The notes: generated by a model from the sequence alone, not told the origin. Shown: positions 41,036 to 50,128, counted from the first letter of the stretch. The stretch: DNA of 64,000 bases from Marinifilaceae bacterium (GCA_016936255.1 JAFGYE010000002.1:1-64000), one strand, 5' to 3'. A program made the numbers and translations.

Positions 41036-42178
41036 ATGACGCAAGAGCTTAAAAAAAATATCATGTTCCAATATCTGATGTTGTTGGTAATAGCTGCCAC
41101 GGCGGGACATCAGGGATGGAGAACCTTATTTAACAATTTCGCGGTAGAGGAAGTTGGAATTAATGGATTTCAGGTTGGAGTTATTCAATCGGTAAGGGAA
41201 ATACCTGGTTTTCTGGCTCTTTTGGTTGTGTATCTGTTACTAGTGATCAAAGAACATCGTTTGTCGGCATTAGCGGTTTTATTTGTTGGTTTGGGAGTTG
41301 CTTTAACCGGCTTTTTTCCTTCGTTTTTAGGTTTAATAATTACAACAGTTATCATGTCTGTTGGATTTCATTATTTCGAGACAACAAATAAATCTTTAAC
41401 ACTTCAGTATTTTACGATTGAGCAGGCACCTGTTGTATTTGCTAAGCAAAGAAGTTGGTCAGCCATAGCAAATATTAGTATGGGTGCTTTTGTTTATGCA
41501 ATTGCGCATTTTATTTCACTGCAAGCAAGCTTTATTTTAATTGGTGCGGTTGTTTTTTGTCTTGGCATTTGGGCATTTTTCTGGGATCCGGCAGATAAAA
41601 ATATTCCACTTCAAAATAAGGGGATGGTTGTAAGAAAAAGATACTGGCTTTTTTATGTTTTGAATTTTTTGAGTGGTGCCCGTCGTCAGATTTTTGTTGT
41701 GTTTGCTGTTTTTATGCTGGTGCAAAAGTATTATTATACCGTTCAGGATGTAGCAATTCTATTTGTAATGAATAACGTTATAGCCTATTTTGTTTCACCC
41801 ATGATTGCAAAAGGAATCAATCGATACGGAGAACGAAAAATGTTATCACTGGAATATATTGGATTGGTTTTCGTCTTTTTAGGGTATGCTTATATTGAAA
41901 ATGCTCTTATTGTAGCCGGATTATATATTTTGGATCATATCTTTTTCGGTTTTTCAATGGGAATCAATACGTATTTTCAGAAAACAGGTGATGCAAAAGA
42001 TATTGCGCCATCAATGGCGGTGGGTTTTACGATTAATCACATATCTGCAGTAGTTATACCTGTTGTTGGAGGTTTGTTGTGGATGGTAAACTGGAGAATT
42101 CCGTTTGTATTTGGCGCCATCCTTTGTCTTGTATCACTTGGATTTGTTCAAAAAATAAGAACAAATACTAAAATTTAA
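41036..42178 (+). CDS. Major facilitator superfamily transporter
   Basis: A 380-residue protein with about eleven to twelve hydrophobic segments, in two halves joined by a short polar loop near residue 190 (DPADKNIPLQNKGMVVRKR). Unlike many MFS proteins the loop 2-3 motif is weak, being replaced by IKEHRLSALAVL; the second half has ININRYGERKML-like spacing at KGINRYGERKM. No substrate can be assigned. The start is preceded by AGAGGAG, one of the stronger ribosome binding sites in the window. Two bases separate it from the next gene, so the following helical protein and YchJ protein are probably co-expressed. Confidence 0.85.
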   Translation: MTQELKKNIMFQYLMLLVIAATAGHQGWRTLFNNFAVEEVGINGFQVGVIQSVREIPGFLALLVVYLLLVIKEHRLSALAVLFVGLGVALTGFFPSFLGLIITTVIMSVGFHYFETTNKSLTLQYFTIEQAPVVFAKQRSWSAIANISMGAFVYAIAHFISLQASFILIGAVVFCLGIWAFFWDPADKNIPLQNKGMVVRKRYWLFYVLNFLSGARRQIFVVFAVFMLVQKYYYTVQDVAILFVMNNVIAYFVSPMIAKGINRYGERKMLSLEYIGLVFVFLGYAYIENALIVAGLYILDHIFFGFSMGINTYFQKTGDAKDIAPSMAVGFTINHISAVVIPVVGGLLWMVNWRIPFVFGAILCLVSLGFVQKIRTNTKI

Positions 42179-42180
42179 TT

Positions 42181-43032
42181 ATGAAAGAAAAAGAAAAAAT
42201 ATATCAGTCTCTGATTGAGATGTACAATCATGGGATTCAATCGAAAGACCAAAAAAAAATTCGTGAATTCTTAAATGACAATTCTGTTGATCTTCTAAAA
42301 GAAGAAGCTCGGTTTTATTTGGAAATTCTTCAATTACGTGCGGCTTCATTTTCTTTGTTTGGAGAATTAAATGAGGCCGGAGAAGAGTATCGTAAGGGAT
42401 ATTCATCTTGTTCTACAAGTGGGAAGTGGGTTTATGGTCTGAATTGGGCTTTGCAGTTTATGGCAGAATTTTCGTTTAAGCGCGGTAAGGAGAAAATTCA
42501 CGAATCAATGAACAATGGAATTAAAGTTCTGGATCAGGCGCTAATTGATTTGCCGTTCGATAAATACCGCGACTTTTATTGTTTGTGTCTTTCAAATGTG
42601 AAAGCATTTATGCTTTTAAATTCTGATAGAAGAGAAGAAGGATTAGGAGTTTATGCCGATTGTAAATTTATTCCTGTTCCTATTCCGGAATACAATGATA
42701 AGGAATCTTTACAGGTACTTTTTGCTCATTTCACAAAGGGGATTGCCGTAGCCATTGAATTGAAAAATTATGATCTATTAATGAATCTGATGAAGGTAAT
42801 CTCTATCGATGATCAAACCTTACAATCTGAAGGAAGTTTATTCCGGATTTTCTACGAAACACTGGTAAGTGCTTTCGATATGCGTGCTGAATTTATAACA
42901 GAGTTTAATGCGATGTTTAAAATAAAGGAAGTTTTAGAAAACACAACTCCTCATTTTGCTAAGTTTTTAGGTTTGATCGGGGAACAGGATTTGGATAAAT
43001 TGGATCTGTTTTTTAAGGAATCTTATAGTTAG
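42181..43032 (+). CDS. Helical-repeat protein of unknown function
   Basis: A 283-residue soluble protein, almost entirely alpha-helical by composition, with TPR-like stretches such as YLEILQLRAASFSLFGELNEAGEEYRKG. I do not recognise the family. There is no signal peptide, membrane segment or catalytic motif. It begins two bases after the MFS transporter and ends six bases before the YchJ protein, which indicates a three-gene operon. A scaffolding or regulatory role linked to the transporter is possible but not shown. Confidence 0.75.
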   Translation: MKEKEKIYQSLIEMYNHGIQSKDQKKIREFLNDNSVDLLKEEARFYLEILQLRAASFSLFGELNEAGEEYRKGYSSCSTSGKWVYGLNWALQFMAEFSFKRGKEKIHESMNNGIKVLDQALIDLPFDKYRDFYCLCLSNVKAFMLLNSDRREEGLGVYADCKFIPVPIPEYNDKESLQVLFAHFTKGIAVAIELKNYDLLMNLMKVISIDDQTLQSEGSLFRIFYETLVSAFDMRAEFITEFNAMFKIKEVLENTTPHFAKFLGLIGEQDLDKLDLFFKESYS

Positions 43033-43038
43033 TTTTTG

Positions 43039-43527
43039 ATGGCGAATAATTGTTTTTGTGGCAATAACATAGCATACAATGTGTGTTGTGGTGCAATTCA
43101 TTCCGGCAAAAGAAAAGCGGTTACGGCAGAAGATCTAATGCGCAGCAGGTATTCTGCTTTTGTTCTTGCTGATGTTGATTACATTTTAGCTACTTATTCA
43201 TCTGAAACATGTCCTTCCGATCAGAAAAAGGAGATTCTCGAATGGACTCAGTCCGTTGAGTGGCTTGGATTGAAAGTGATTCACACCGAGAAAGGAAAAG
43301 AATTTGATTCAGTTGGATGGGTAGAATTTCAGGCCGGTTTTATAGAAAAAGGACAGAAGCAAATTATGCACGAAAAATCCTTTTTCCATAAGGAGAGTGG
43401 AGTTTGGGTTTATGTTTCCGGTGAATATCCAAAGCTTAATAAGGAGGGAAAAGAGAATTTACCAAATAGAAATGATCTGTGTTTTTGTGGAAGTGGCAAA
43501 AAGTTTAAAAAGTGTTGTTTAAAATAA
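43039..43527 (+). CDS. YchJ-like protein with SEC-C zinc motifs
   Basis: From ATG 43039 it has 162 residues. The N-terminal cysteine-rich motif CFCGNNIAYNVCCG and the central NTF2-like domain (AEDLMRSRYSAFVLADVDYILATY) are those of the UPF0225/YchJ family. A second SEC-C motif closes the protein: RNDLCFCGSGKKFKKCC. SEC-C motifs bind zinc and, in SecA, contact SecB and ribosomes. The role of YchJ proteins is not settled. It is last in the MFS operon and is followed by a strong bidirectional terminator. Confidence 0.9.
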   Translation: MANNCFCGNNIAYNVCCGAIHSGKRKAVTAEDLMRSRYSAFVLADVDYILATYSSETCPSDQKKEILEWTQSVEWLGLKVIHTEKGKEFDSVGWVEFQAGFIEKGQKQIMHEKSFFHKESGVWVYVSGEYPKLNKEGKENLPNRNDLCFCGSGKKFKKCCLK

Positions 43528-43540
43528 CAATGAAATAATA

Positions 43541-43570
43541 AAATGGCTGTTTCCAATAAAACAGCCATTT
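43541..43570. terminator. Bidirectional terminator between convergent genes
   Basis: AAATGGCTGTTT and AAACAGCCATTT form a 12-bp perfect stem around CCAATA. It serves the YchJ gene on the plus strand and the ACT-domain gene on the minus strand. Confidence 0.9.
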
Positions 43571-43586
43571 CCATTTAAATATATTT

Positions 43587-44246
43587 CTAATTCTTTCCCA
43601 TATTCTTCAGTACAGAAAAAGTTTTATCGATATCAGTATCATTTACAACAAGAGTAAATTCATTTGTAGTTGAGATTACTTCACGAATGTTGATGCCGGC
43701 CCATGCGATGTTCTTAAGTATAAAATAGTAAAAGCCAAGCTGTTGACTGTTTGTTGAAGGTAATTTTAATGTAACAGATGATAAATCTTCGCTTTTACTT
43801 ACGAGCATTTCAGTATTAAATACTTGTTCTACTTTTTCTCTTAAAGTATTGCTTACAACTAAATTGGATTCGAAAACCCCCTGAACCATGGTGTAGAAAA
43901 ATTCTTGATTCGGACCAATAGATTTTAACAATTCTGTGTGTTTTTCAATCAGGGTATTTGAGTTTTTATAAGTGAAATCGACTAATTGTGAGCGAACAAT
44001 AATATCACCTACATTGGTAATAACTTCCTTTAAACCTGGATTGATTTTTACTTCCAGACTTGGAGCTAATCTGTTCAGTGCCATGATGATTGCGCCGAGT
44101 TTAACCGGCTTTTTTACGCTCTGTTCAACCTGATCCTGAATTTTACGCGCCAATGACGAAATGTTTATTAAACCATCTACCAAAGCTTCTGCCAAAAAGG
44201 GTTGTGAGCTAACTATTTTTTCTACAACTTGTGGAATTGTTATCAT
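43587..44246 (-). CDS. ACT-domain-like regulatory protein next to dapA
   Basis: A 219-residue soluble protein. The N-terminal half is helical and HTH-like (FLAEALVDGLINISSLARKIQ and KKPVKLGAIIMALNRLAP). The C-terminal segment (about 165-215) reads GFYYFILKNIAWAGINIREVISTTNEFTLVV then NDTDIDKTFSVLKNM, which strongly resembles the ACT domains of aspartate kinases, including the SxxN-like ligand turn. It lacks any kinase domain. Lying divergently from dapA, it may sense lysine or another amino acid and regulate the pathway. DNA binding is only suggested by the N-terminus. Confidence 0.65.
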   Translation of the reverse strand: MITIPQVVEKIVSSQPFLAEALVDGLINISSLARKIQDQVEQSVKKPVKLGAIIMALNRLAPSLEVKINPGLKEVITNVGDIIVRSQLVDFTYKNSNTLIEKHTELLKSIGPNQEFFYTMVQGVFESNLVVSNTLREKVEQVFNTEMLVSKSEDLSSVTLKLPSTNSQQLGFYYFILKNIAWAGINIREVISTTNEFTLVVNDTDIDKTFSVLKNMGKN

Positions 44247-44330
44247 GAATTGAAGTTTGTGTTGAAAAACTACACAAAGATGTTCAAAAATTAACAGAAT
44301 GTAGAATTAATGAATAAATTTTCTAAAAAT

Positions 44331-44361
44331 TTCGTTCATTTTATTGTAGAATCTATATTTG
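44331..44361 (+). promoter_or_regulatory. dapA promoter
   Basis: TTCG at 44331-44334 and TATATTTG at 44354-44361, with a 19-base spacer, fit the Bacteroidota -33/-7 layout with one mismatch in the -33. The dapA ATG is 57 bases downstream and is preceded by AAGGAG. Confidence 0.6.
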
Positions 44362-44418
44362 CAGCCGTTAACAAAATCTTGCGGATGTCTGCAAGTAATA
44401 ATCAAGGAGTATATATAA

Positions 44419-45306
44419 ATGAGAAAAGCTTGGCAAGGATCTATTGTTGCTATTGTAACACCTTTTAATATTGATGGCAGTATTGATTATACTGCATTTG
44501 ATAGTTTGATTGATTTTCATTTGAAAAATGAAACTGACGGAATTGTAGTTTGCGGAACCACTGGGGAAGCTGCTACGCTTACTAAAAAGGAGTATGCGGA
44601 ATTAATTAAATATACAGTTGAAAAGGTAAACAAACAAATTCCAGTGATAGCCGGTTCCGGGACAAATTCAACATCAGAAGCAATTGAAAATTCCTGCCTG
44701 GCTGAATCTCTTGGTGTTGATGCAATTTTGGTTGTTTCGCCTTATTACAACAAACCAACAAGAAATGGTTTAAAAGATTATTTTTCTCAAATTTCCAAGG
44801 CAGTTACAGTTCCAATTATTCTGTATAATGTTCCTGGAAGAACTGCTGGCAACATTCCTGCTGATTTGGTTGTAGAATTAGCAGTGGAATTTGAGAATAT
44901 TGTGGGTATCAAAGAGGCATCTGGGAACTTAGAGCAAATGGCCTGTATTTTGAAAGATAAACCATCTGATTTTATGGTCTTTTCTGGAGATGATGCTTTG
45001 GCTTTTCAAGCTGTTTGCATGGGAGCAGATGGTGTTATTTCAGTTGTTGCCAATTTAATCCCTAAGGAGTTTCATAATTTAATGGCGGCAGCCTCTAAAG
45101 GCGATTTGACTAAATCGAAAGAAATTTATTTTAAATATCTGAGATTAATTCAATTGTGTTTTATCGAGTCGAATCCAATACCTGTAAAAACAGGTTTGGC
45201 AATAATGGATAAGTTAAGCGAAGAGTTTAGATCACCTATGTCCAGAATGATGGACGAAAACAGAATTTTATTAGTAAATGAAATGACCAAACTGAAAATG
45301 GTTTAA
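44419..45306 (+). CDS. dapA: 4-hydroxy-tetrahydrodipicolinate synthase
   Basis: A 295-residue class I aldolase-fold enzyme at the normal length. It has GTTGEAATLT (substrate loop), VVSPYYNKPTRNGL, the catalytic Tyr in LYNVPGRTAGN, and the Schiff-base Lys in GIKEASGN (about residue 163), followed by FSGDDALAF. It condenses pyruvate with aspartate semialdehyde in the lysine and diaminopimelate pathway. AAGGAG lies about 12 bases before the ATG. It is monocistronic, with its own promoter and terminator, and divergent from a free-standing ACT-domain gene. Confidence 0.96.
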   Translation: MRKAWQGSIVAIVTPFNIDGSIDYTAFDSLIDFHLKNETDGIVVCGTTGEAATLTKKEYAELIKYTVEKVNKQIPVIAGSGTNSTSEAIENSCLAESLGVDAILVVSPYYNKPTRNGLKDYFSQISKAVTVPIILYNVPGRTAGNIPADLVVELAVEFENIVGIKEASGNLEQMACILKDKPSDFMVFSGDDALAFQAVCMGADGVISVVANLIPKEFHNLMAAASKGDLTKSKEIYFKYLRLIQLCFIESNPIPVKTGLAIMDKLSEEFRSPMSRMMDENRILLVNEMTKLKMV

Positions 45307-45332
45307 ACACTTAAAGTTATAAATTGAATATA

Positions 45333-45362
45333 GAGCCACTTTTTAAGTGGCTTTGTTGTTTT
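45333..45362 (+). terminator. Terminator after dapA
   Basis: AGCCACT-TTTTA-AGTGGCT is followed by TTGTTGTTTT, 27 bases past the stop codon. Confidence 0.8.
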
Positions 45363-45713
45363 GGGGAATGTAAGTGTGGCTTTTTAATTTAATTTGCTCT
45401 TTTACAGCTCAATAGCTTTGTTGTGATAGAGTTGTTAATTTCATTTAATTAGGAAAAACAGCTTTGTTTTTAAAATTCACAATGATAAATTGAAACCAAT
45501 CAGACGATAATAAGTACAAGTGTTTAGAATAACAGTGTTTTTCAATAAAGTGAAGATTGCCTGATTTGGAATTCATTTGACTGAAATTCTTATCGAATGT
45601 AATTATGTATTTTAATAAATTGTTGATGAAATGCTCTGATAATTACAATGAAAACTGTCATCCTGTTAATAAATTTAGTTGCTGTAAAATGATTTAAAGG
45701 AAGTTTACCAAAT
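45363..45713. other. Gene-free spacer before the Cys-motif protein
   Basis: About 350 bases of AT-rich DNA without a supported ORF or recognisable promoter element. AAAGGAAG lies 13 bases before the next start codon and may act as its ribosome binding site. Confidence 0.4.
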
Positions 45714-46496
45714 ATGAATAAAGATTTACTCTTTGCCTTAATTCAAAATCCTTACTTAATTCCCGGTATTTATAATTATTGTGACGGCTGGTGTGAAAGA
45801 TGCAGTTTCACTGGTAATTGTCTTAATTATAAAATGATGGAAGAGGGGGTTCCTGATATAGATACTTCCAATAAAGATGCTTCTTCTGCAATGGATAATT
45901 TGGATGAGATGTTTCAGTTAAGTATGGAGTTGCTGAAACAGGCTGCAAAGGATTTGGGAATGGAAATGCCTGAACAGGCTGAAAATTTTGATTCTGTAGA
46001 AGAGGAGAAAAAAGATGATTTGATATTTAAAGGCCAAATAATGAGACAGGCTGATAAATATTCTGAATTAGTAGACAACTGGTTTGCCGAATTTGAAGCA
46101 CTTCTTTTTATTGGAAGTATTAGCCTAAAAGAGTTACTGGACTATAAGGATGAAGAGGAGATGAGCGAAATTGAAAAAACAGTCTTTAATTCTTATGAGA
46201 TAATTCGCTGGTATCAATTTATTATTCCGAGCAAGCTCTTTCGCTCGCTTAGGAGTAAGATAAATACAGAAGAAACAGGAAATGAATTTTACAAACATGA
46301 TAGTATTGCATCAGGCAAAGTGGCATTGCTGTCTATTGATGAATCTATTGAGGCCTGGACTTGTTTTATGCAGAAATTTCCCGAAACAGAAGATAGAATG
46401 CTGCCATTGTTGCTGATTCTATCCGGTTTACGAACTATAGTCGAGAAGGTATTCCCCGAATCCAGAGATTTTATAAGACCTGGTTTCGATATCTAA
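45714..46496 (+). CDS. Conserved-type protein with N-terminal CxxxCxxCx5C motif
   Basis: A 260-residue soluble protein. Near the N-terminus, NYCDGWCERCSFTGNCLNY places Cys at 23, 27, 30 and 36, a probable zinc or Fe-S site. The middle is acidic and low in complexity (about 50-115) and the C-terminal half is helical with many aromatic residues (EIIRWYQFIIPSKLFRSL). I recall similar uncharacterised Bacteroidota proteins with this CDxWCxxC start, but no function. It stands alone between dapA and the VWA protein, with a terminator after it. Confidence 0.75.
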   Translation: MNKDLLFALIQNPYLIPGIYNYCDGWCERCSFTGNCLNYKMMEEGVPDIDTSNKDASSAMDNLDEMFQLSMELLKQAAKDLGMEMPEQAENFDSVEEEKKDDLIFKGQIMRQADKYSELVDNWFAEFEALLFIGSISLKELLDYKDEEEMSEIEKTVFNSYEIIRWYQFIIPSKLFRSLRSKINTEETGNEFYKHDSIASGKVALLSIDESIEAWTCFMQKFPETEDRMLPLLLILSGLRTIVEKVFPESRDFIRPGFDI

Positions 46497-46602
46497 TCAA
46501 TCCACAGTTGATAGAATCATACGTTTAAACCGTTTCACCTTATTCAAATGAATTTTAGAAGATAGTTTTTGTTCCCAATAGGGAAGCATATCACACAAAA
46601 AA

Positions 46603-46628
46603 AAAAGTCGGTAACCAGCCGACTTTTT
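46603..46628 (+). terminator. Terminator after the Cys-motif gene
   Basis: AAAGTCGG-TAACCAG-CCGACTTT is followed by TTCT. A run of A precedes it, so it would also work on the minus strand. It lies about 105 bases past the stop codon. Confidence 0.75.
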
Positions 46629-46656
46629 CTATTCACTTTAAACCCTAATCTACTAT

Positions 46657-46758
46657 ATGAAAAAACTACTTTTTGTTCTTTTGTACATTACAAATGTATG
46701 CATGAATCAAGTTAATTGGTCTAAACAAGTGTTAAAGAAGATTAAATCTTTAATTTAA
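46657..46758 (+). CDS. Possible 33-codon small ORF or gene-start relic
   Basis: ATGAAAAAACTACTTTTTG opens a 33-codon ORF whose first 15 residues (MKKLLFVLLYITNVC) look like a signal peptide, followed by a basic helical tail ending KKIKSLI. The leader AACCCTAATCTACTAT before it resembles leaders of exported-protein genes in this phylum. It may be a small secreted or membrane peptide, or the remnant of a larger gene's start. No ribosome binding site is obvious. Nothing else supports expression. Confidence 0.25.
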   Translation: MKKLLFVLLYITNVCMNQVNWSKQVLKKIKSLI

Positions 46759-46878
46759 CCTGATTTTAAGATTAAATCCATTGGATTCTTAGTCCAGATT
46801 GTTTGATTTTAAACCAGCATTTAAAGTTTGTTTGTTATTTTTGTTAAAATTCTAAAATTCTTTAAATTGAATATTACC

Positions 46879-48960
46879 ATGGTTACAGAATACTCATTAT
46901 GGTGGGTATTGCCCTTTACTTTAGTTTCTTTCTTACTTATTGTTTTGGTTTATTTTTTCAAAAAACCATATCATAAGAATCTTTCCCTTCCTAAAATTTA
47001 CATTTTAGCTTTTTTGAGGGGGCTTTCCATTTTATTACTTCTGATATTACTTTTGGAACCGAAAATTAAATATTCTTCAAAAAAAATTGAAAAACCATTA
47101 TTAATTTTTGCTCAGGACAACTCAAAGTCTCTCAAATTAAATAATGATTCTTTATTTTATATGAATGAATATTCTTCTGAAATAGAAAAGTTTCTTGAGA
47201 CTTTGAATCCTGAATTTGAGATAAAGAAAATTAGTTTTGGAAGTAAAGTAGCAGAACTATCTACTTATAATTATTCTGAGACGAATACAAACTTTTCGGA
47301 TTTGTTTGAATTTTTGAAGAACAATTATGGAAATTTGGATAATGTTCAGGTTATTCTTGCCAGCGATGGACTTTACAATAAAGGAGGTAATCCCAGATAT
47401 GATGTACAAGGATTAAATTTTCCCATTCATACGTTACAATTAGGGGATACTGCGCGTATTGAGGATGTTTCAGTTATATCAGTTAAAACAAATAAATTAG
47501 GTTTTGTAAAAAGTAAATTGCCGGTTAGAATTGGCGTTAAAGCAAGCAATTTAGATTCGGAATTAGTACAATTGAAAATTTACAGTGGTTCGGCGATATT
47601 GATTGATGATGAAATTCAGATTAATAGCAATTCATTTTTTATCGAAAAAGATTTTTTTATTTCCCCGGAAAAGGCAGGTTTGCAAAAGTTTAGGGTTGAA
47701 GTGATTGCAAAAATAAAGGAAAGTTCCAAGAGTAATAACCAATACGAGTTTGTGGTTGATGTATTGGATAATCAGAGGAAAATAGCAATTTGTTTTGATA
47801 AATATCATCCAGATATCGCAGCAATTCAATCTGCGATAAATGAGAATTTAAATTTTACTGTTGAGTTAATTAATCTTACCCAGAAACAAGCCGGTCTGGA
47901 GAAATACAATCTGCTGGTTTTGTATCAAATTCCATCTCATCTCAATTCGTATTCAGGTTTTTTTCAGCAAATTCAACAAAAGGAAATTCCTATTCTAATG
48001 GTTGTTGGAGGTAATTCGGATATTGAAGCTTTAAATAAGTTGAATTTGGGTGTGAATTTGTTGAGAAATGAAGGTTTATTTTCCGAGTCGGGTTTTGTAG
48101 GCGATGAAACTTTTAACTTATTTGATTTAAAGAAATCGAAGGTGGAAACTTTAGAAAAAATGCCACCCTTGTTATCTCCTTTAGTGAATTGTGAATTTAC
48201 GTCTGAGCATCATATTGTTGGATATCAGAGTATTAAATCAATACAAACTGAAAAGCCTCAAATTGCATTTTCGTATGCTGATAATCAGAAGATAGCGTGG
48301 GTTTTTGGTGAGGGAATCTGGCGATGGAAATTGCACTTGGCTCGAATGAATGATTCTCCCGAAGTGTTTTTTGATTTGATTAATAAAATGGTACAGTATC
48401 TATCTTTGAATATTAATCGTAATCAATTGGTGGTTAATTATTCCAAAAACATCTTAGAAGGAGATGAAATTGTGTTTGATACTGAGATATACAATAAAAG
48501 TTACGAGCTGGTTAATCAAGCGAATTTGGATTTTACCTTGATAAATCAAAAAGGAAAGTCTTTCAATTATAATTTCGAAAAGCGCTCAGATAAATATCAA
48601 TTAAGAATAGGCTCTTTGCCAAAAGGCAATTATTCATTTGTTGTTAAAACCCACGATAGTGAAAATGTTTTGGAGCAAACGGGACAGTTTATTGTTAGTT
48701 TAAATAGTAATGAAGCTAAAAATTTACAGGCCGATCATAAAATACTTTCACAAATTTCAAGTTTAACAGGAGGTACGGTTTTTAGACTTCACGAACAATC
48801 AGAGATGCGAACCAACATTAGAAAAAATGAGCATTCAAAATCTATTTTATCAGAGGAAACGAAATATGGTAATTTAGCTGAAATGTTATTTTTATTGATT
48901 ATAATTATCATATTAATGATATTGGAATGGTTTTTGCGAAAGTATTGGCTTGGGATTTAA
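46879..48960 (+). CDS. VWA-domain membrane protein
   Basis: From ATG 46879 it has 693 residues; a TTG-initiated reading adds 17. Two membrane helices lie near the N-terminus (about 8-28 and 40-60). A von Willebrand A-like domain follows, with the metal site DNSKS and the later ASDGLYNKGGNP. The middle contains beta-sandwich-like repeats and a glutamine-amidotransferase-like Rossmann segment (LLVLYQIPS). A last membrane helix with basic tail ends the protein (about 665-688). It resembles Bacteroidota VWA proteins of the BatA type in layout only. No MoxR ATPase or other Bat gene is nearby, and the function is unknown. Confidence 0.75.
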   Translation: MVTEYSLWWVLPFTLVSFLLIVLVYFFKKPYHKNLSLPKIYILAFLRGLSILLLLILLLEPKIKYSSKKIEKPLLIFAQDNSKSLKLNNDSLFYMNEYSSEIEKFLETLNPEFEIKKISFGSKVAELSTYNYSETNTNFSDLFEFLKNNYGNLDNVQVILASDGLYNKGGNPRYDVQGLNFPIHTLQLGDTARIEDVSVISVKTNKLGFVKSKLPVRIGVKASNLDSELVQLKIYSGSAILIDDEIQINSNSFFIEKDFFISPEKAGLQKFRVEVIAKIKESSKSNNQYEFVVDVLDNQRKIAICFDKYHPDIAAIQSAINENLNFTVELINLTQKQAGLEKYNLLVLYQIPSHLNSYSGFFQQIQQKEIPILMVVGGNSDIEALNKLNLGVNLLRNEGLFSESGFVGDETFNLFDLKKSKVETLEKMPPLLSPLVNCEFTSEHHIVGYQSIKSIQTEKPQIAFSYADNQKIAWVFGEGIWRWKLHLARMNDSPEVFFDLINKMVQYLSLNINRNQLVVNYSKNILEGDEIVFDTEIYNKSYELVNQANLDFTLINQKGKSFNYNFEKRSDKYQLRIGSLPKGNYSFVVKTHDSENVLEQTGQFIVSLNSNEAKNLQADHKILSQISSLTGGTVFRLHEQSEMRTNIRKNEHSKSILSEETKYGNLAEMLFLLIIIIILMILEWFLRKYWLGI

Positions 48961-49011
48961 ATCTGAAACGATGAAAATCAAACGAATTAATTTTAATCAG
49001 CAGTAAAATAT

Positions 49012-50040
49012 ATGAAAAGGATATTTATAATTGTCACCTCATTATTTTTGTTATCATCTTGTCAAACTCTTTCGTTGTACAGTTTTCAAGGACTTAATGC
49101 ACCAAAAGTTTTAATTCCTGCTGATGTAAAAACAATAGGCTTTGTTGATAGAAATACCAGTTTTAAGATTGATACTGTGAGTCAATATTATCTTGTAAAC
49201 AGTAATCTTTTAACAGATACAACAGATTATTCTACAGATATTTCCATGAATTGCTATTTGGGTTTTACAGAGAACTTATCGGAGTATTTAGTTATGGATA
49301 CTATTCCATTTATTCAGTTGGGTAAAAAGGAAATTTCAGGTGACAGAGATTATACACCAATGAAATGGGAACAGGTTGATAGCATCTGTGAGAGTAATGG
49401 ATCCGATATTTTAATATGTCTTGAGGATATACAGTTATACAATAAATATACAGTATTCGAAGATGTGCTGATTTATGGAATTACCGATGCTAATTATTAT
49501 GCTGTTTGGAGGATTTATGATCCTTTAAATAAAACATTTCTTGATGAGCAAATCGTGATTGATAGTTTGTTTTCGGAAGTTACATCACCGTCGTACACAC
49601 GATTAATAGAGGAAGAATTGCCAAAAAGAAAAGATCTTTTTAAGGATGTTTCTTATCAGATTGGCAATCAATATGCAGACATGCTTTCACCTAAATGGAT
49701 TGATATAAACAGAAAGTATTTTACTTCCGGAGATGATCGTTTAGCCATTTCAAAATACTATATTGATAATGGAGATTGGGAGACTCCAATTACGCTGTGG
49801 ACTGAGATTTCAGAGGAGAAAGATGATAAACTTGCAGGAAGAGCTTCTTATAATTTAGCCATAGCTTATGAAATTAAAGAAGATTATAAGCAGGCAAATC
49901 ATTGGATTCGAAAATCAATTTCTCATTATAAAACATTAAAGTCTTTGCCATCCGAATTTAAATTAGTTAAGGCATACACATTAGAACTTCTGGAGAGAAC
50001 CAAAAACAAAGAGAAATTGGATCTTTTTTTTGGAGAGTAA
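49012..50040 (+). CDS. DUF6340-type lipoprotein with TPR-like C-terminus
   Basis: A 342-residue lipoprotein; the signal ends LLSSC with the lipidated Cys at 17. The first 200 residues are mixed alpha/beta, including KTIGFVDRNTSF and YYAVWRIYDP. The last 110 (about 230-340) are TPR-like (ASYNLAIAYEIKEDYKQANHWIRKSI). It fits the DUF6340 family of Bacteroidota, whose role is unknown; it is likely anchored in the outer membrane or inner-membrane periplasmic face. It follows the VWA gene by 51 bases, and the two may share a transcript. Confidence 0.75.
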   Translation: MKRIFIIVTSLFLLSSCQTLSLYSFQGLNAPKVLIPADVKTIGFVDRNTSFKIDTVSQYYLVNSNLLTDTTDYSTDISMNCYLGFTENLSEYLVMDTIPFIQLGKKEISGDRDYTPMKWEQVDSICESNGSDILICLEDIQLYNKYTVFEDVLIYGITDANYYAVWRIYDPLNKTFLDEQIVIDSLFSEVTSPSYTRLIEEELPKRKDLFKDVSYQIGNQYADMLSPKWIDINRKYFTSGDDRLAISKYYIDNGDWETPITLWTEISEEKDDKLAGRASYNLAIAYEIKEDYKQANHWIRKSISHYKTLKSLPSEFKLVKAYTLELLERTKNKEKLDLFFGE

Positions 50041-50059
50041 TTTTATTTTAAAAAATATA

Positions 50060-50100
50060 CAAGCCTGATGAGTATTATTCTATCAGGCTTGTTTAATTTT
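50060..50100 (+). terminator. Terminator after the DUF6340 gene
   Basis: CAAGCCTGAT and ATCAGGCTTG pair perfectly over 10 bases around GAGTATTATTCT, followed by TTTAATTTT. Confidence 0.9.
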
Positions 50101-50128
50101 GAGAGCTTAAATTTTAATACAAAACTAC

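Noticed and set aside
46683-46697. Palindrome TACATTACAAATGTA
   Set aside because: Short and AT-rich; likely by chance, and within the doubtful small ORF.
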